A stretch of DNA of 51,896 nucleotides, taken from JBHPGW01 sp042569785. Lineage in GTDB: Bacteria > Planctomycetota > Phycisphaerae > Sedimentisphaerales > Anaerobacaceae. The stretch lies in assembly GCA_042569785.1 (NCBI GenBank), contig JBHPGW010000011.1, positions 1-51,896 on the forward strand. The letters run 5' to 3'. The notes beneath the pieces are model-generated. The model did not search any database and was not told where the DNA came from. It was given only the letters and a program-made list of their open reading frames with translations. The translations under genes were made by a program, and so were the position numbers. Shown here in pieces: positions 1-8,126 of the stretch (its first letter is position 1; each line of letters begins with the position of its first letter).

Positions 1-73
1 ATTTTTTGCTGACATCAACTCACATAAGCCGAAGATAACAATATCGCAAAAACCGAATATTTCCATATACCAA

Positions 74-123
74 GTTTAGCCCCCAAGCCAGCTTGGGGAT
101 TCCGTCCAAGGCGGATAATTTTA
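74..123 (+). repeat. Dispersed double-hairpin repeat, copy 1
   Basis: Two adjacent hairpins follow the lead GTTTAG. The first pairs CCCCAAGC (81-88) with GCTTGGGG (91-98). The second pairs TCCGTC (101-106) with GGCGGA (110-115) around a CAA loop. The element ends in TAATTTTA. A matching element lies inverted at 39674-39725. Copy 1 ends four bases before the ftsW start codon. It is not followed by a clean T-tract, so a simple terminator is unlikely. Confidence 0.7.
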
Positions 124-127
124 TAAA

Positions 128-1288
128 ATGATAAGCCTTACAAATAAGACACCAGCCTATTATATAGCAGCGATTGTGACGATTTTGATGGCAACCGGGG
201 CCATTTTTGTCTTCTCAGCGGGAGCTAACATTAATCAACAGCTTGACTTACAGCATTTCTACCGGTTCACACAGCTGCGACAGATACTTTTTTTTCCATT
301 GGCGGTTTGCGTAATGCATCTGGTTTCAAGAGTCAATTATAAGCTGCTGAGCCTGGAAAAAGGTTTTTACAAATCCCCTGCTGTTTATCTGTTAGTCCTG
401 AGTATCGCTTTACTTATAATCGTTTTGATACCTGGCTTGGGCACCGAGATCAATTACGCCCGAAGATGGCTGAAAATCCCGCTTGGACATGTTAAGATCA
501 GCTTTCAGCCCTCGGAGCTGGCAAAATGGACGGTAATCATATTTCTGGCGGCATTTTGCCATAAGTTCCATGATAGTTTGAAGTTGTACTGGAAAAGATT
601 CATCCCGCTCTGCGTGATAGCAGCATCTGTTATACTATTAATACTGATAGAAGACTTCGGGACAGCTGCCCTTATTGGGCTTTTGACGGTTGTGATGCTG
701 ATAATCGCAGGTGCCAGCCTATGGCACATGCTTACGCCGCTGCCTTTTGGGCTGGCGGCCTTTCTAATGGCGATCTTGAGCTCTGAAACACGAAAATCGA
801 GGATATTAGCGTTTTTGCACCCGGAAAAATGGACCGATTCGATCAATTACCAACCCAGCCAATCGCTGATCGCTATTGGTTCCGGCGGGCTTTGGGGCAA
901 GGGACTTGGCAGAGGGATATGCAAATACGGGCACCTGCCGGAAGATACAACTGATTTTATTTTTGCTATAATCGGCGAAGAGCTTGGCTTTTTCGGCTGT
1001 GCCGCGGTCATCATACTATTTATTGCCTTTGTCTGGCTCGGAATTTATGTTATCACAAATTGCAAAGACCCTTTCGGCAGACTATTAGCTGCCGGCATCA
1101 TACTAACGATCGCGATACAGGCCGCGCTCAATATCGGCGTGGTAACTGTCGTACTGCCGACCAAAGGGATACCGCTGCCATTCGTAAGCGCAGGCGGAAC
1201 CAGTATGCTGCTAAGTGCCGCGGCGGTGGGCGTACTATTAAATATAGCCCAGCAAACTCAGAAAACACAAATACCGGAGATCGAGTAA
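128..1288 (+). CDS. ftsW: FtsW/RodA/SpoVE-family peptidoglycan polymerase
   Basis: This is a polytopic SEDS-family glycosyltransferase of 386 residues, the usual size. The family polymerises lipid II into glycan strands at the septum (FtsW) or side wall (RodA). Visible signatures are RRWLKIPLG (112-120) with FQPSELAKW (126-134), an acidic patch EDFGTA (175-180) whose D176 matches the conserved Asp of the QPDxGT motif, YQPSQSL with a following Gly-rich stretch (241-262), and a late TKGIPLPFVSAGG segment. About ten hydrophobic stretches are visible. The stop overlaps the murG ATG by one base (TAATG), so the two are probably translationally coupled. The murG partner favours FtsW over RodA. There is no strong ribosome binding site before ATG 128; a repeat element occupies the leader. 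Confidence 0.9.
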   Translation: MISLTNKTPAYYIAAIVTILMATGAIFVFSAGANINQQLDLQHFYRFTQLRQILFFPLAVCVMHLVSRVNYKLLSLEKGFYKSPAVYLLVLSIALLIIVLIPGLGTEINYARRWLKIPLGHVKISFQPSELAKWTVIIFLAAFCHKFHDSLKLYWKRFIPLCVIAASVILLILIEDFGTAALIGLLTVVMLIIAGASLWHMLTPLPFGLAAFLMAILSSETRKSRILAFLHPEKWTDSINYQPSQSLIAIGSGGLWGKGLGRGICKYGHLPEDTTDFIFAIIGEELGFFGCAAVIILFIAFVWLGIYVITNCKDPFGRLLAAGIILTIAIQAALNIGVVTVVLPTKGIPLPFVSAGGTSMLLSAAAVGVLLNIAQQTQKTQIPEIE

Positions 1289-2397
1289 TGAACGGCAGAA
1301 CCTTTTTCTTTGCAGGCGGTGGAACAGGCGGACACATCTATCCCGCTATCGCAGTAGCAAGCAAAATCTCCAAACTTGATCCGAGTGCGAAGATCCATTT
1401 CTTCTGCAGCGACCGTGACATCGATGCGAAGATATTAGCCAAAACCAATTTCCAATACACCGCCCTGCCGGCGAGAGGCTTAGCACTCCGGCCGGATAAA
1501 CTTATCAAATTCATAACAACATTTTTCAAAAGCACAAAGATCGCCAGGGGCATATTAAACCAGGCACATAAGCCGGTAGTAACAGGTATAGGCGGATTCG
1601 CAGCGGCACCAGCCTGCTACGTTGCCCATGAATTAAAAATCCCACTCGCCCTTATAAACACCGACCTGCTCCCGGGCAAAGCTAACAGAATAATCGCAAG
1701 ATGGGCCGACCAAATTTTCATCCAGTTCGAAGATACCATCATTCACCTGCCGAAAACCGACGCAAAATTCAGCATTACCGGCTGTCCACTCCGAGCGGAG
1801 TTTGCAAACCCGCAACCGGAAAAAGCCATCAAACAGTTAGCCCTGGATAAAGACAAAAACATCCTACTGATAACCGGCGCATCGAGCGGTGCGCGCAACA
1901 TCAACAACTGCGTCTGTTCACTGCTGGAAAAGCTCGACGAATTCGCCGACTCCTGGCAGATGGTCCACCTGACAGGAGCAGTTGACTTCGAGCAGGTAAA
2001 AGAAAAATACTCTAACACAAAGATCACCCATAAGGTACTGGCTTACCACGACGACATGGCCGATCTGTTATCTGCCGCGGATTTATTGATAGGCAGAAGC
2101 GGAGCGGTAAGCATCGCAGAATACACCGCGACAGAAACGCCGAGTATATGTATGCCTTATCCATACCACAAGGACCAGCACCAATATTACAACGCCGCCA
2201 AATTAGTCGAAGTAGGCGCCGCTATAATAGTAGACGACGTCCCCGACGCCGGCGACAGAGCCGAATGGCTATGGGAAGAACTCCAGCCACTAATGAACGA
2301 GCCGAGTTTACGAGAAAAAATGAAATCCGCCTGCACCGAAATAGCCAAAAAAGACGCCGCCAAAACAATCGCAAAAAAACTTCTCGCAATCAGTTAA
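1288..2397 (+). CDS. murG: UDP-GlcNAc:lipid I N-acetylglucosaminyltransferase MurG
   Basis: MurG adds GlcNAc to lipid I on the inner face of the membrane, making lipid II, the substrate of the upstream FtsW. The 369-residue length is normal. The N-terminal Gly-rich loop GGGTGGHIYPA (10-20) is intact. The second-domain features ITGASSGARN and the donor-site stretch RSGAVSIAEY ... PYPYHKDQHQYYNA are recognisable. The usual HEQN segment of the acceptor side reads INTDLLPGKAN here, a clear divergence. The open frame extends upstream to 1060, but the ATG at 1288 overlaps the ftsW stop and starts the protein exactly at the conserved N-terminal strand, so it is preferred. The next gene is convergent, 12 bp away. 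Confidence 0.93.
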   Translation: MNGRTFFFAGGGTGGHIYPAIAVASKISKLDPSAKIHFFCSDRDIDAKILAKTNFQYTALPARGLALRPDKLIKFITTFFKSTKIARGILNQAHKPVVTGIGGFAAAPACYVAHELKIPLALINTDLLPGKANRIIARWADQIFIQFEDTIIHLPKTDAKFSITGCPLRAEFANPQPEKAIKQLALDKDKNILLITGASSGARNINNCVCSLLEKLDEFADSWQMVHLTGAVDFEQVKEKYSNTKITHKVLAYHDDMADLLSAADLLIGRSGAVSIAEYTATETPSICMPYPYHKDQHQYYNAAKLVEVGAAIIVDDVPDAGDRAEWLWEELQPLMNEPSLREKMKSACTEIAKKDAAKTIAKKLLAIS

Positions 2398-2409
2398 CAA
2401 TTTGTTTTG

Positions 2410-3771
2410 TTATGGTCTTCTTATGTATTTTATTACATACATTTTTCTTTTTCTTGGTTCGCGAACGAGTAGAGCAAAGCCGAGTGTGCTTACGGCTGCA
2501 AATGCGGCTCCGAGTGCGAAGACGATCAGATAACTTTGCGTAATATCTATAATCAGTCCTGAAACTGGTACGGCTATCAGAATGGCCGGCATCATTAAGG
2601 TATTGCCCAGGGCAAGAATAGTTGCACGGTTCATCCTTGGAAGCAGTTCTATAGACATATTAACCATCACCATATACGCGACACTGGTAGTGCTGGCATA
2701 AAAGACGAATGCTAAATAAATGATAAGCGGCGAAGGATTCGATTGAAGACAAACAAAACAAGCGATCACAAAGCCCGATGTCAGCATCAGTCCCTGGATA
2801 ATGCCGATGGTTTTGTAGCCGATCCTGTCGGCCAGTTTCCCAAGAACCAGAACAAACAGGGCTGCGCTTGTTATCTGCGTAACGGTAAAGGCGAGAATGC
2901 CCACCCCCTTAAGAGAGAGGGTTTCCTTTGCGAAAATGATGAAAAAAGATCCCATCATCATAGCAAGGAAGAACAAGGCTATAAAGAACAGGAACAGCCG
3001 ATAGTTAGGATCTCGGAGTGTTTTTCGTATTGCCAATCTGGTACCGACAAGGAAGCGATTTACCTTAGTGTGATGCGAAGCGGCATTTATAACCAACGGG
3101 TCGTGATGTTCGCGTACGGCCAGAAGGATCAGGCTTGCAGAGGTATAAAATACATTGGCTGCGATAAAAGCTACGAGAAAATTTTGCGGTTCATCCCAAC
3201 ACTTCATAACCCAAATTGCCGCCGGTGACATTAATAAAACAGCTATCGCGAAACCTGCGAGTCGGTAACCAAAAATAGAGCCTCTTTTTTTCAGGGGCAT
3301 GCAGTCGGCTGCGAGTGAAAAGTTCATAGAGGCATTCCCGACGACACCACCCATAAAAATCACCATGCACACGCAAAACAGTACTAATCGGACTGCTTTG
3401 GAAAGGCTTCCCGGAAAAATAAGGAACAAAATATTATAGACAAGCCAGGGTAAAATACAGGCGATATATGAACCTGTCAGCCAGAACTTTCGAGGGCGAT
3501 TTCTAAAATGATGACTTACCAGTAACTGCAAAGGACAAGCAGTAATCACAAGAGAAGAGATAAAACCGATAAGGGTCTTTGATGCGTTTAACTCGACCAT
3601 GTAAGCCGGCACTACGGTGGCGTACAACGCAAAAGGAATGCCCAAGCCCCAAACGGTGTCAAAAGCTACTAATATCTTAACATTATGTTTGAAATCACGT
3701 GTAACAGCTTTGTTGTATTCTTTTTGTACCGCAGCCTTAGCATCGCCCATATTATCAATGTTAGATTTCAT
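2410..3771 (-). CDS. MFS-type transporter
   Basis: This is a membrane protein of about 453 residues with roughly twelve hydrophobic segments, in the major facilitator fold. It has a charged central loop (around EHHDPLVINAASHHTK) splitting two six-helix halves and a GKLADRIGYK signature in the second half, corresponding to the loop 2-3/8-9 motif of the superfamily. The substrate cannot be read from the sequence. The start is uncertain: TTG 3837, ATG 3819 and ATG 3771 are in frame. I chose 3771 because the extra N-terminal residues are not membrane-like and 3771 has GGA/TGAG-type bases nearby, but none of the sites has a strong ribosome binding site. It stands alone, convergent to murG and divergent from the lipoprotein gene. 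Confidence 0.8.
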   Translation of the reverse strand: MKSNIDNMGDAKAAVQKEYNKAVTRDFKHNVKILVAFDTVWGLGIPFALYATVVPAYMVELNASKTLIGFISSLVITACPLQLLVSHHFRNRPRKFWLTGSYIACILPWLVYNILFLIFPGSLSKAVRLVLFCVCMVIFMGGVVGNASMNFSLAADCMPLKKRGSIFGYRLAGFAIAVLLMSPAAIWVMKCWDEPQNFLVAFIAANVFYTSASLILLAVREHHDPLVINAASHHTKVNRFLVGTRLAIRKTLRDPNYRLFLFFIALFFLAMMMGSFFIIFAKETLSLKGVGILAFTVTQITSAALFVLVLGKLADRIGYKTIGIIQGLMLTSGFVIACFVCLQSNPSPLIIYLAFVFYASTTSVAYMVMVNMSIELLPRMNRATILALGNTLMMPAILIAVPVSGLIIDITQSYLIVFALGAAFAAVSTLGFALLVREPRKRKMYVIKYIRRP

Positions 3772-4021
3772 TATCTCAGTCCATTTTCCATGTATTGCCA
3801 AACCGCAGCATTGTCTCATGAATTGTTTGGTTATCAAGAGAAATAATGAGTATTTTCAGTAAATTTTTTGATGTGATCCATCACCTTATTGGCAACGTCC
3901 TTTGTGCATGAAACTCGGAGTGTTTGGTTTGCCGGGTTGGTATTAAATTGTCGGTAAGGTCCGGGAAAAATTGGGGTTTGTTGCTATGGAGTTATATATT
4001 GTAAAAATGGGAGGTTTTGGT

Positions 4022-4050
4022 TTGACAAGCGGTGTTAAAAGTGTTAAAAT
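4022..4050 (+). promoter_or_regulatory. Sigma70-type promoter for the lipoprotein-cdaA run
   Basis: A perfect -35 TTGACA (4022-4027) is followed after 17 bp by TAAAAT (4045-4050). The predicted start of transcription near 4057 leaves a leader of about 25 bases before ATG 4081. The stretch from 3772 to this promoter holds no other feature I could identify. Confidence 0.75.
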
Positions 4051-4080
4051 ACGTTCATGTTGGAATTCTTTGAGGGACAA

Positions 4081-4299
4081 ATGATGAAAAAAAGCTTTGT
4101 TTTAATGGTCTTATGTATCGTTTACAGTGTTCTGCTGCTGGGTCTGTCAGGTTGTACTCAGCCTGGCGAAACCGCCGCTGAGGGGAAAAGAAGGCACAAA
4201 AGGATGGTCCGCATTAATATGCAGGAACTTAACAAAGACGTGGACTATCTTCTCCATACCGACCAGCCAAGTGGTTTAACGGATAAAAGGATACCGTAA
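4081..4299 (+). CDS. Small lipoprotein
   Basis: The 72-residue product begins MMKKSFVLM, continues with a hydrophobic stretch and has the lipobox LSGC, so the mature protein would start at a lipidated Cys followed by a short, charged tail (KRRHKRMVRINMQELNKDV). The family is not recognised. The in-frame ATG at 4057 lies at the predicted transcription start, and GAGGGA sits 5-8 bases before the ATG pair at 4081/4084, so 4081 is chosen. It precedes cdaA by 67 bp on the same strand and probably shares its promoter. The retained KDVDYLLHTDQPSGLT tail has no motif known to me. Small lipoproteins of this kind are common in planctomycete genomes, but no function can be assigned. Confidence 0.65.
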   Translation: MMKKSFVLMVLCIVYSVLLLGLSGCTQPGETAAEGKRRHKRMVRINMQELNKDVDYLLHTDQPSGLTDKRIP

Positions 4300-4366
4300 C
4301 AGCTCTCGGATTGCCGATACACCAGTAGGTAGTTTGAACCATACACAAAAAAAAAGGATTTGATCT

Positions 4367-5221
4367 GTGGATACACTCTTCGACTATCTCAACCGTATAG
4401 CGATGTATGATTGGTGGCGCATTGCCATTGAATTAATTATGATAGGGATGGTCGTCTTCTGGGCGGTCAATTTCCTCGAGGGTACACGTGGGGAAAGACT
4501 CTTTAGAGGCGTTATTTTCATACTCATAGCTGGAATGCTGATCCTGAATCTGCTGGTCGATAAGTTTCAGTTCCCACGTCTTCAGTTTCTTTACGGCGGA
4601 TTTTTGATTTTTGTACTGATAGTGGCCGTTGCCGCGTTTCAGCCTGAAATACGCCGGGCACTGATCAGGATAGGTCAGCCGAACTTCATGGCAAGCTCTT
4701 CACAAAAGGTCGCACGCAGTATCGAAGGGATAATTGATGCGGTCACCAAGCTCTCCGAAACAAGAACAGGCGCCATCATCGTTATAGAAAAAAAGGTCGC
4801 GCTGGGAGAATTCATAGAAACCGGTGTCAGGATCGATGCGACTGTCAGTTCGGAACTTCTAAGGACCATATTTCGTCCTGAAACCGCACTGCACGATATG
4901 GCGGTAGTGATACGCAACGAAAGGATAATAGCGGCTCGCGTTCAACTGCCGCTCGCAGAAGCCGCCAGCGCAGATGGGACAGAACTGGGTTCAAGACACC
5001 GGGCGGCAATTGGTATTACCATAGGTTCTGACGCGATCTGCCTGGTAGTCAGTGAAGAAACCGGGATCATTACGATCGCCGAAGACGGCAAACTGGCCAG
5101 GAACGCCGACGAATCTCAAATAAGAAAACGCCTGTCCAGCACAATGCAGCAAGCTTCCTCATCGGGTAATACGCTTCCTGCGGTCGAGCGACGGCGAGAC
5201 AAAAATGAAGAAAAAATATAA
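4367..5221 (+). CDS. cdaA: Membrane diadenylate cyclase CdaA (c-di-AMP synthase)
   Basis: CdaA condenses two ATP to cyclic di-AMP, which controls potassium and osmotic balance and wall homeostasis in many bacteria. The 284-residue product has three N-terminal membrane helices (about 15-90) followed by the DisA_N/DAC domain (about 105-255). The RHR motif is present (R210-H211-R212 in GSRHRAAIG), as are LGS before it and VSEETGIITIA after it. The other active-site motif, normally DGA, reads D177-M178-A179 in LHDMAVVI; the metal-binding Asp is kept but the Gly is Met. The start is GTG 4367 with AAGGA eight bases before it. The following YbbR protein matches the usual cdaA-cdaR pairing. A strong inverted repeat lies just after the stop. 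Confidence 0.9.
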   Translation: MDTLFDYLNRIAMYDWWRIAIELIMIGMVVFWAVNFLEGTRGERLFRGVIFILIAGMLILNLLVDKFQFPRLQFLYGGFLIFVLIVAVAAFQPEIRRALIRIGQPNFMASSSQKVARSIEGIIDAVTKLSETRTGAIIVIEKKVALGEFIETGVRIDATVSSELLRTIFRPETALHDMAVVIRNERIIAARVQLPLAEAASADGTELGSRHRAAIGITIGSDAICLVVSEETGIITIAEDGKLARNADESQIRKRLSSTMQQASSSGNTLPAVERRRDKNEEKI

Positions 5222-5225
5222 CTAA

Positions 5226-5252
5226 CTCAAACCGACCGACGGTCTGTTTGAG
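5226..5252 (+). terminator. Inverted repeat after cdaA (attenuator or terminator-like)
   Basis: CTCAAAC (5226-5232) pairs with GTTTGAG (5246-5252), and inside it GACC (5234-5237) pairs with GGTC (5241-5244) around GAC, with one mismatch between the two stems. AATTTAAAAATT follows instead of a plain T-run, so partial termination or mRNA protection between cdaA and the ybbR gene is more likely than full termination. Confidence 0.5.
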
Positions 5253-5388
5253 AATTTAAAAATTAAAACTTAAAAATCAAAATTGCGGGATGGCTAATTT
5301 TATTGTTATTTTTGTGCCATATAACATCTTGTTGAGAAGTAAGTTACGTTGATATATGATCATTTTGAGTAATTAGGGCCGCAGTGAA

Positions 5389-6399
5389 ATGAAGAAAAAA
5401 ATCAAATTCGGCAAAATCTTTATAGTAGTATTCTTAACTGTCCTGATATGGGTCTGGGCAGATTTGGCAGAGGACGAAACCTATACCATATCAAACGCGC
5501 TGATCAGTGTTGATAAATCAACACCACGGGACCTCTGGGTAACATTCAACGACAAATCCACTATCGTTGCCGATGAGATAGTAGTTAAGGGGTCCGGTGG
5601 AAAAATTTCCGAACTGCGCAAACATCTGGTAACCGGCCAGTTAAAGTCACAGTTCTTTTTATACCCCAATCAGGACAGAGGCTCTGTCCTGTCCGGCAAA
5701 TACGATCTTTCCGAACTGCTCAAAGAAAACGATACCTTAAAAAGATACGGCGTGACAATTCAGTCGTGCAAGCCTTCGGCAATTTCCGTAAACATCGTCA
5801 AGCTTGTAAAAAAAACGCTTGAAGTAAAATGTGTGGATGAAAACATGACAGCCGTTAAGGCCCAGACTATCCAGCCGGCAAAGATCGATATGTATGTACT
5901 CGGTGACTGGGAAGGCGATAGCCTTATCGCTTACGCCTCCTTGACAAACACAGAAACCCAGCAGGCAAGAATAGATAACATCGAAAAGACAGCATATGTC
6001 GAATTCGCCCCAGGCCAGAGAAGATGGAGCCCTGTCGATGTAAAGATCAGACTGCCGGAAACCGAAAAAGGACTGGAAAATTACAAGATACACCCTTGTA
6101 CAGTAGGGTTCGTTTTCACTCAGAATCTTGCGGGAAAGTATGATGTCGAGCTACTCAACAAGCCGGAAATGGCTACGGTCACTATACTCGCTACATTAGA
6201 GGCCAAGCGAGCCTATGAGCAACAGCCTTATCAAATTCTGATCAATATCCTCGATGAAGATGAAAAGAATGTCGACATACAAACAAAAACTCCTGTTTAC
6301 AACTTCCCCGAGGAATTTGTTCGCAAAGATGAGATCCTGTTAGGCCAACTCGGCATTCAGGCACAATTCAGGCTGATTCCGAAGCCCCCGAGCCAGTGA
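5389..6399 (+). CDS. YbbR-domain protein, CdaR-like regulator of CdaA
   Basis: The 336-residue product has one N-terminal membrane anchor (IFIVVFLTVLIWVWADLAED, about 10-29) and an exported body made of YbbR-like beta repeats, such as the stretch LRKHLVTGQLKSQFFLYP and the later PAKIDMYVLG segment. In Firmicutes the homologue CdaR binds CdaA and modulates c-di-AMP synthesis; the same role is inferred here from gene order. The ATG at 5389 is the start closest to the membrane anchor, but its upstream sequence (GGGCCGCAGTGAA) is only a weak ribosome binding site. The 167-bp gap from cdaA holds a hairpin and A/T-rich sequence. The last 32 bp overlap the end of cstA, which is convergent. Confidence 0.8.
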   Translation: MKKKIKFGKIFIVVFLTVLIWVWADLAEDETYTISNALISVDKSTPRDLWVTFNDKSTIVADEIVVKGSGGKISELRKHLVTGQLKSQFFLYPNQDRGSVLSGKYDLSELLKENDTLKRYGVTIQSCKPSAISVNIVKLVKKTLEVKCVDENMTAVKAQTIQPAKIDMYVLGDWEGDSLIAYASLTNTETQQARIDNIEKTAYVEFAPGQRRWSPVDVKIRLPETEKGLENYKIHPCTVGFVFTQNLAGKYDVELLNKPEMATVTILATLEAKRAYEQQPYQILINILDEDEKNVDIQTKTPVYNFPEEFVRKDEILLGQLGIQAQFRLIPKPPSQ

Positions 6400-8095
6400 C
6401 AAAAGCTATTGCCGCCTCGACAACCATCCACATCGCAAGCAAAAATATTCCGCTCCCAATAATCACGAGCAGCCAATTCTTTTCCGCGATGAAGTTCATC
6501 TCGTTCCTGACCATCGCCCAGACCGTAATCACTAACATAATGCAACACGGTATACCCGTGATGAGGAATTTCAATCGGCCTTTACGTTTGAGATAAAGCG
6601 TGACCACCAACAAGGCAAGCGCAGCGAGAAGTTGATTGGCGTTGCCGAACAAAGGCCAAAGCGTCATCGCCCCTTTACCGTCGGCACCGGTAGCAAAAGC
6701 TAACCCCGCCGCTGTAAGCACCGCAAAAGTTGTCGCCGTCCAGCGGTTCGCAAGAAACGATATCCGCAAGTCAGTCGCCATTTCACTTACGATATACCGC
6801 TGAATTCGCACCGATGTATCAAGGGTGGTCCCTGCAAACGAGGCAATGAACACACCCATAAGCGTCACCCCAACGGTTTCCGGCAGCCCTATCGTTTTCA
6901 TCATATTAGCGGCACCTATAACTACCGGCGATATCTTGTCACTCAATCCCTTGGCGCCCATCCACGAACCGTACTGATGCTGCCAGGCGGCTTGTCCGGT
7001 TAGAACCGTTCCATCGCCGAGCTTCAAAGCCATCCCGATACCAGCAGCGACACAAATAATTACCAGTACCGCCAAAACACCTTCAAGAAGCATCGAGCCG
7101 TACCCGACAAAAAGGCTATCGGTTTCTTTGGCGATCTGCTTGGGACTTGTCCCCGAAGCGACAAGACAGTGGAACCCGCTAATCGCTCCGCAGGCGATAG
7201 TGATAAACATAAATGGCCAAAGCGGCAACGCGTCAGCCGGCAACTGGGTGTTAACCGCAGGGGCGACCAGCTCGATAGACCCCGAAAAAGCCGCCACCAC
7301 ACTGCCGCCCACGAGCAATCCCATCGCTATGAACAACTGCCATGCGTTGATATAATCGCGAGGCTGCAGCAGCATTGTCACCGGCAAAGTCGAAGCTACC
7401 CATGCGTAAATAAGCAGAACGATCACCCATACCCCGGTAGAGGGCACGCCCAAAACCGCAGGAATTTCAACAGGCACCAAACTACCCACAGCAATACAAA
7501 TATACATCCCAAGAACCGCCGCGGCGGTTGCCAGGGGAATGTTAGCACTCTTTTTATAAACGGCATATCCCAGCGTCATCGCGATCGGTATCTGAAGCCA
7601 AACCGGAATAACAGCTGTGGGGAACCTCGTAAATACTGCTGCGATAACTACGCCGAATATTGCGATAACTATCAGCAGAGATAAAAAGACGATCGCGAAA
7701 AAAATGAACCGCACACGAGCGTTGATATACTTAGCTGCTATTTCGGAAATGCTTTTGCCTTCGTTGCGCAGCGAAACGACGAGCGAGCCGAGATCATGAA
7801 CCGCACCCATAAATATCGACCCGAAGAAAACCCAAAGTATCGCAGGGACCCACCCCCAGATAATCCCTATCGCCGGACCAACTATGGGGCCTGTGCCGGC
7901 TATCGAAGTATAGTGATGGCCGAAGATGATACCCTTGCGGGTGGGAACATAATCGATACCATCTTCAAGTTCAAGCGAGGGAACCGGCGCATTGGGGTCG
8001 AGCTTGAATATTTTCTTAGCCAGGAATCGCCCATAAGTATGATAAGCGATCCAATACCCCCCGCCGCAAACCACCATCAACAACAAAACATCCAT
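6368..8095 (-). CDS. cstA: CstA-family pyruvate/peptide transporter
   Basis: This is a polytopic carbon-starvation protein of 575 residues. Family members import pyruvate or peptides, probably coupled to protons. The family signature is clear: DYVPTRKGIIFGHHYTSIAG, then GPIVGPAIGIIWGWVPAILW, then HDLGSLVVSLRNEGKSI near residues 48-115. About sixteen hydrophobic helices are visible. It lacks the long C-terminal extension of the roughly 700-residue E. coli protein, which is common in the short CstA type. The ATG at 8095 follows der by 31 bp, so it is probably the second gene of a der-cstA operon. Its ribosome binding site is poor (TTTTGGGATG). The gap to der contains short AATTCTAA tandem repeats. 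Confidence 0.92.
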   Translation of the reverse strand: MDVLLLMVVCGGGYWIAYHTYGRFLAKKIFKLDPNAPVPSLELEDGIDYVPTRKGIIFGHHYTSIAGTGPIVGPAIGIIWGWVPAILWVFFGSIFMGAVHDLGSLVVSLRNEGKSISEIAAKYINARVRFIFFAIVFLSLLIVIAIFGVVIAAVFTRFPTAVIPVWLQIPIAMTLGYAVYKKSANIPLATAAAVLGMYICIAVGSLVPVEIPAVLGVPSTGVWVIVLLIYAWVASTLPVTMLLQPRDYINAWQLFIAMGLLVGGSVVAAFSGSIELVAPAVNTQLPADALPLWPFMFITIACGAISGFHCLVASGTSPKQIAKETDSLFVGYGSMLLEGVLAVLVIICVAAGIGMALKLGDGTVLTGQAAWQHQYGSWMGAKGLSDKISPVVIGAANMMKTIGLPETVGVTLMGVFIASFAGTTLDTSVRIQRYIVSEMATDLRISFLANRWTATTFAVLTAAGLAFATGADGKGAMTLWPLFGNANQLLAALALLVVTLYLKRKGRLKFLITGIPCCIMLVITVWAMVRNEMNFIAEKNWLLVIIGSGIFLLAMWMVVEAAIAFVTGSGASESA

Positions 8096-8126
8096 CCCAA
8101 AATTCTCAATTCTAAATTCTAAATTC

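Noticed and set aside
1060..1287. N-terminal extension of MurG
   Set aside because: The extra residues overlap ftsW in another frame and lack conservation; ATG 1288 overlaps the stop and starts at the conserved strand.
2148..2543. Arg-rich frame of 131 residues over the murG end
   Set aside because: Low-complexity shadow frame overlapping murG and the MFS gene end.
7169..7684. Open frame of 171 residues antisense to cstA
   Set aside because: Composition is rich in R, H, N and Q, as expected of a shadow frame; no start signal or family.
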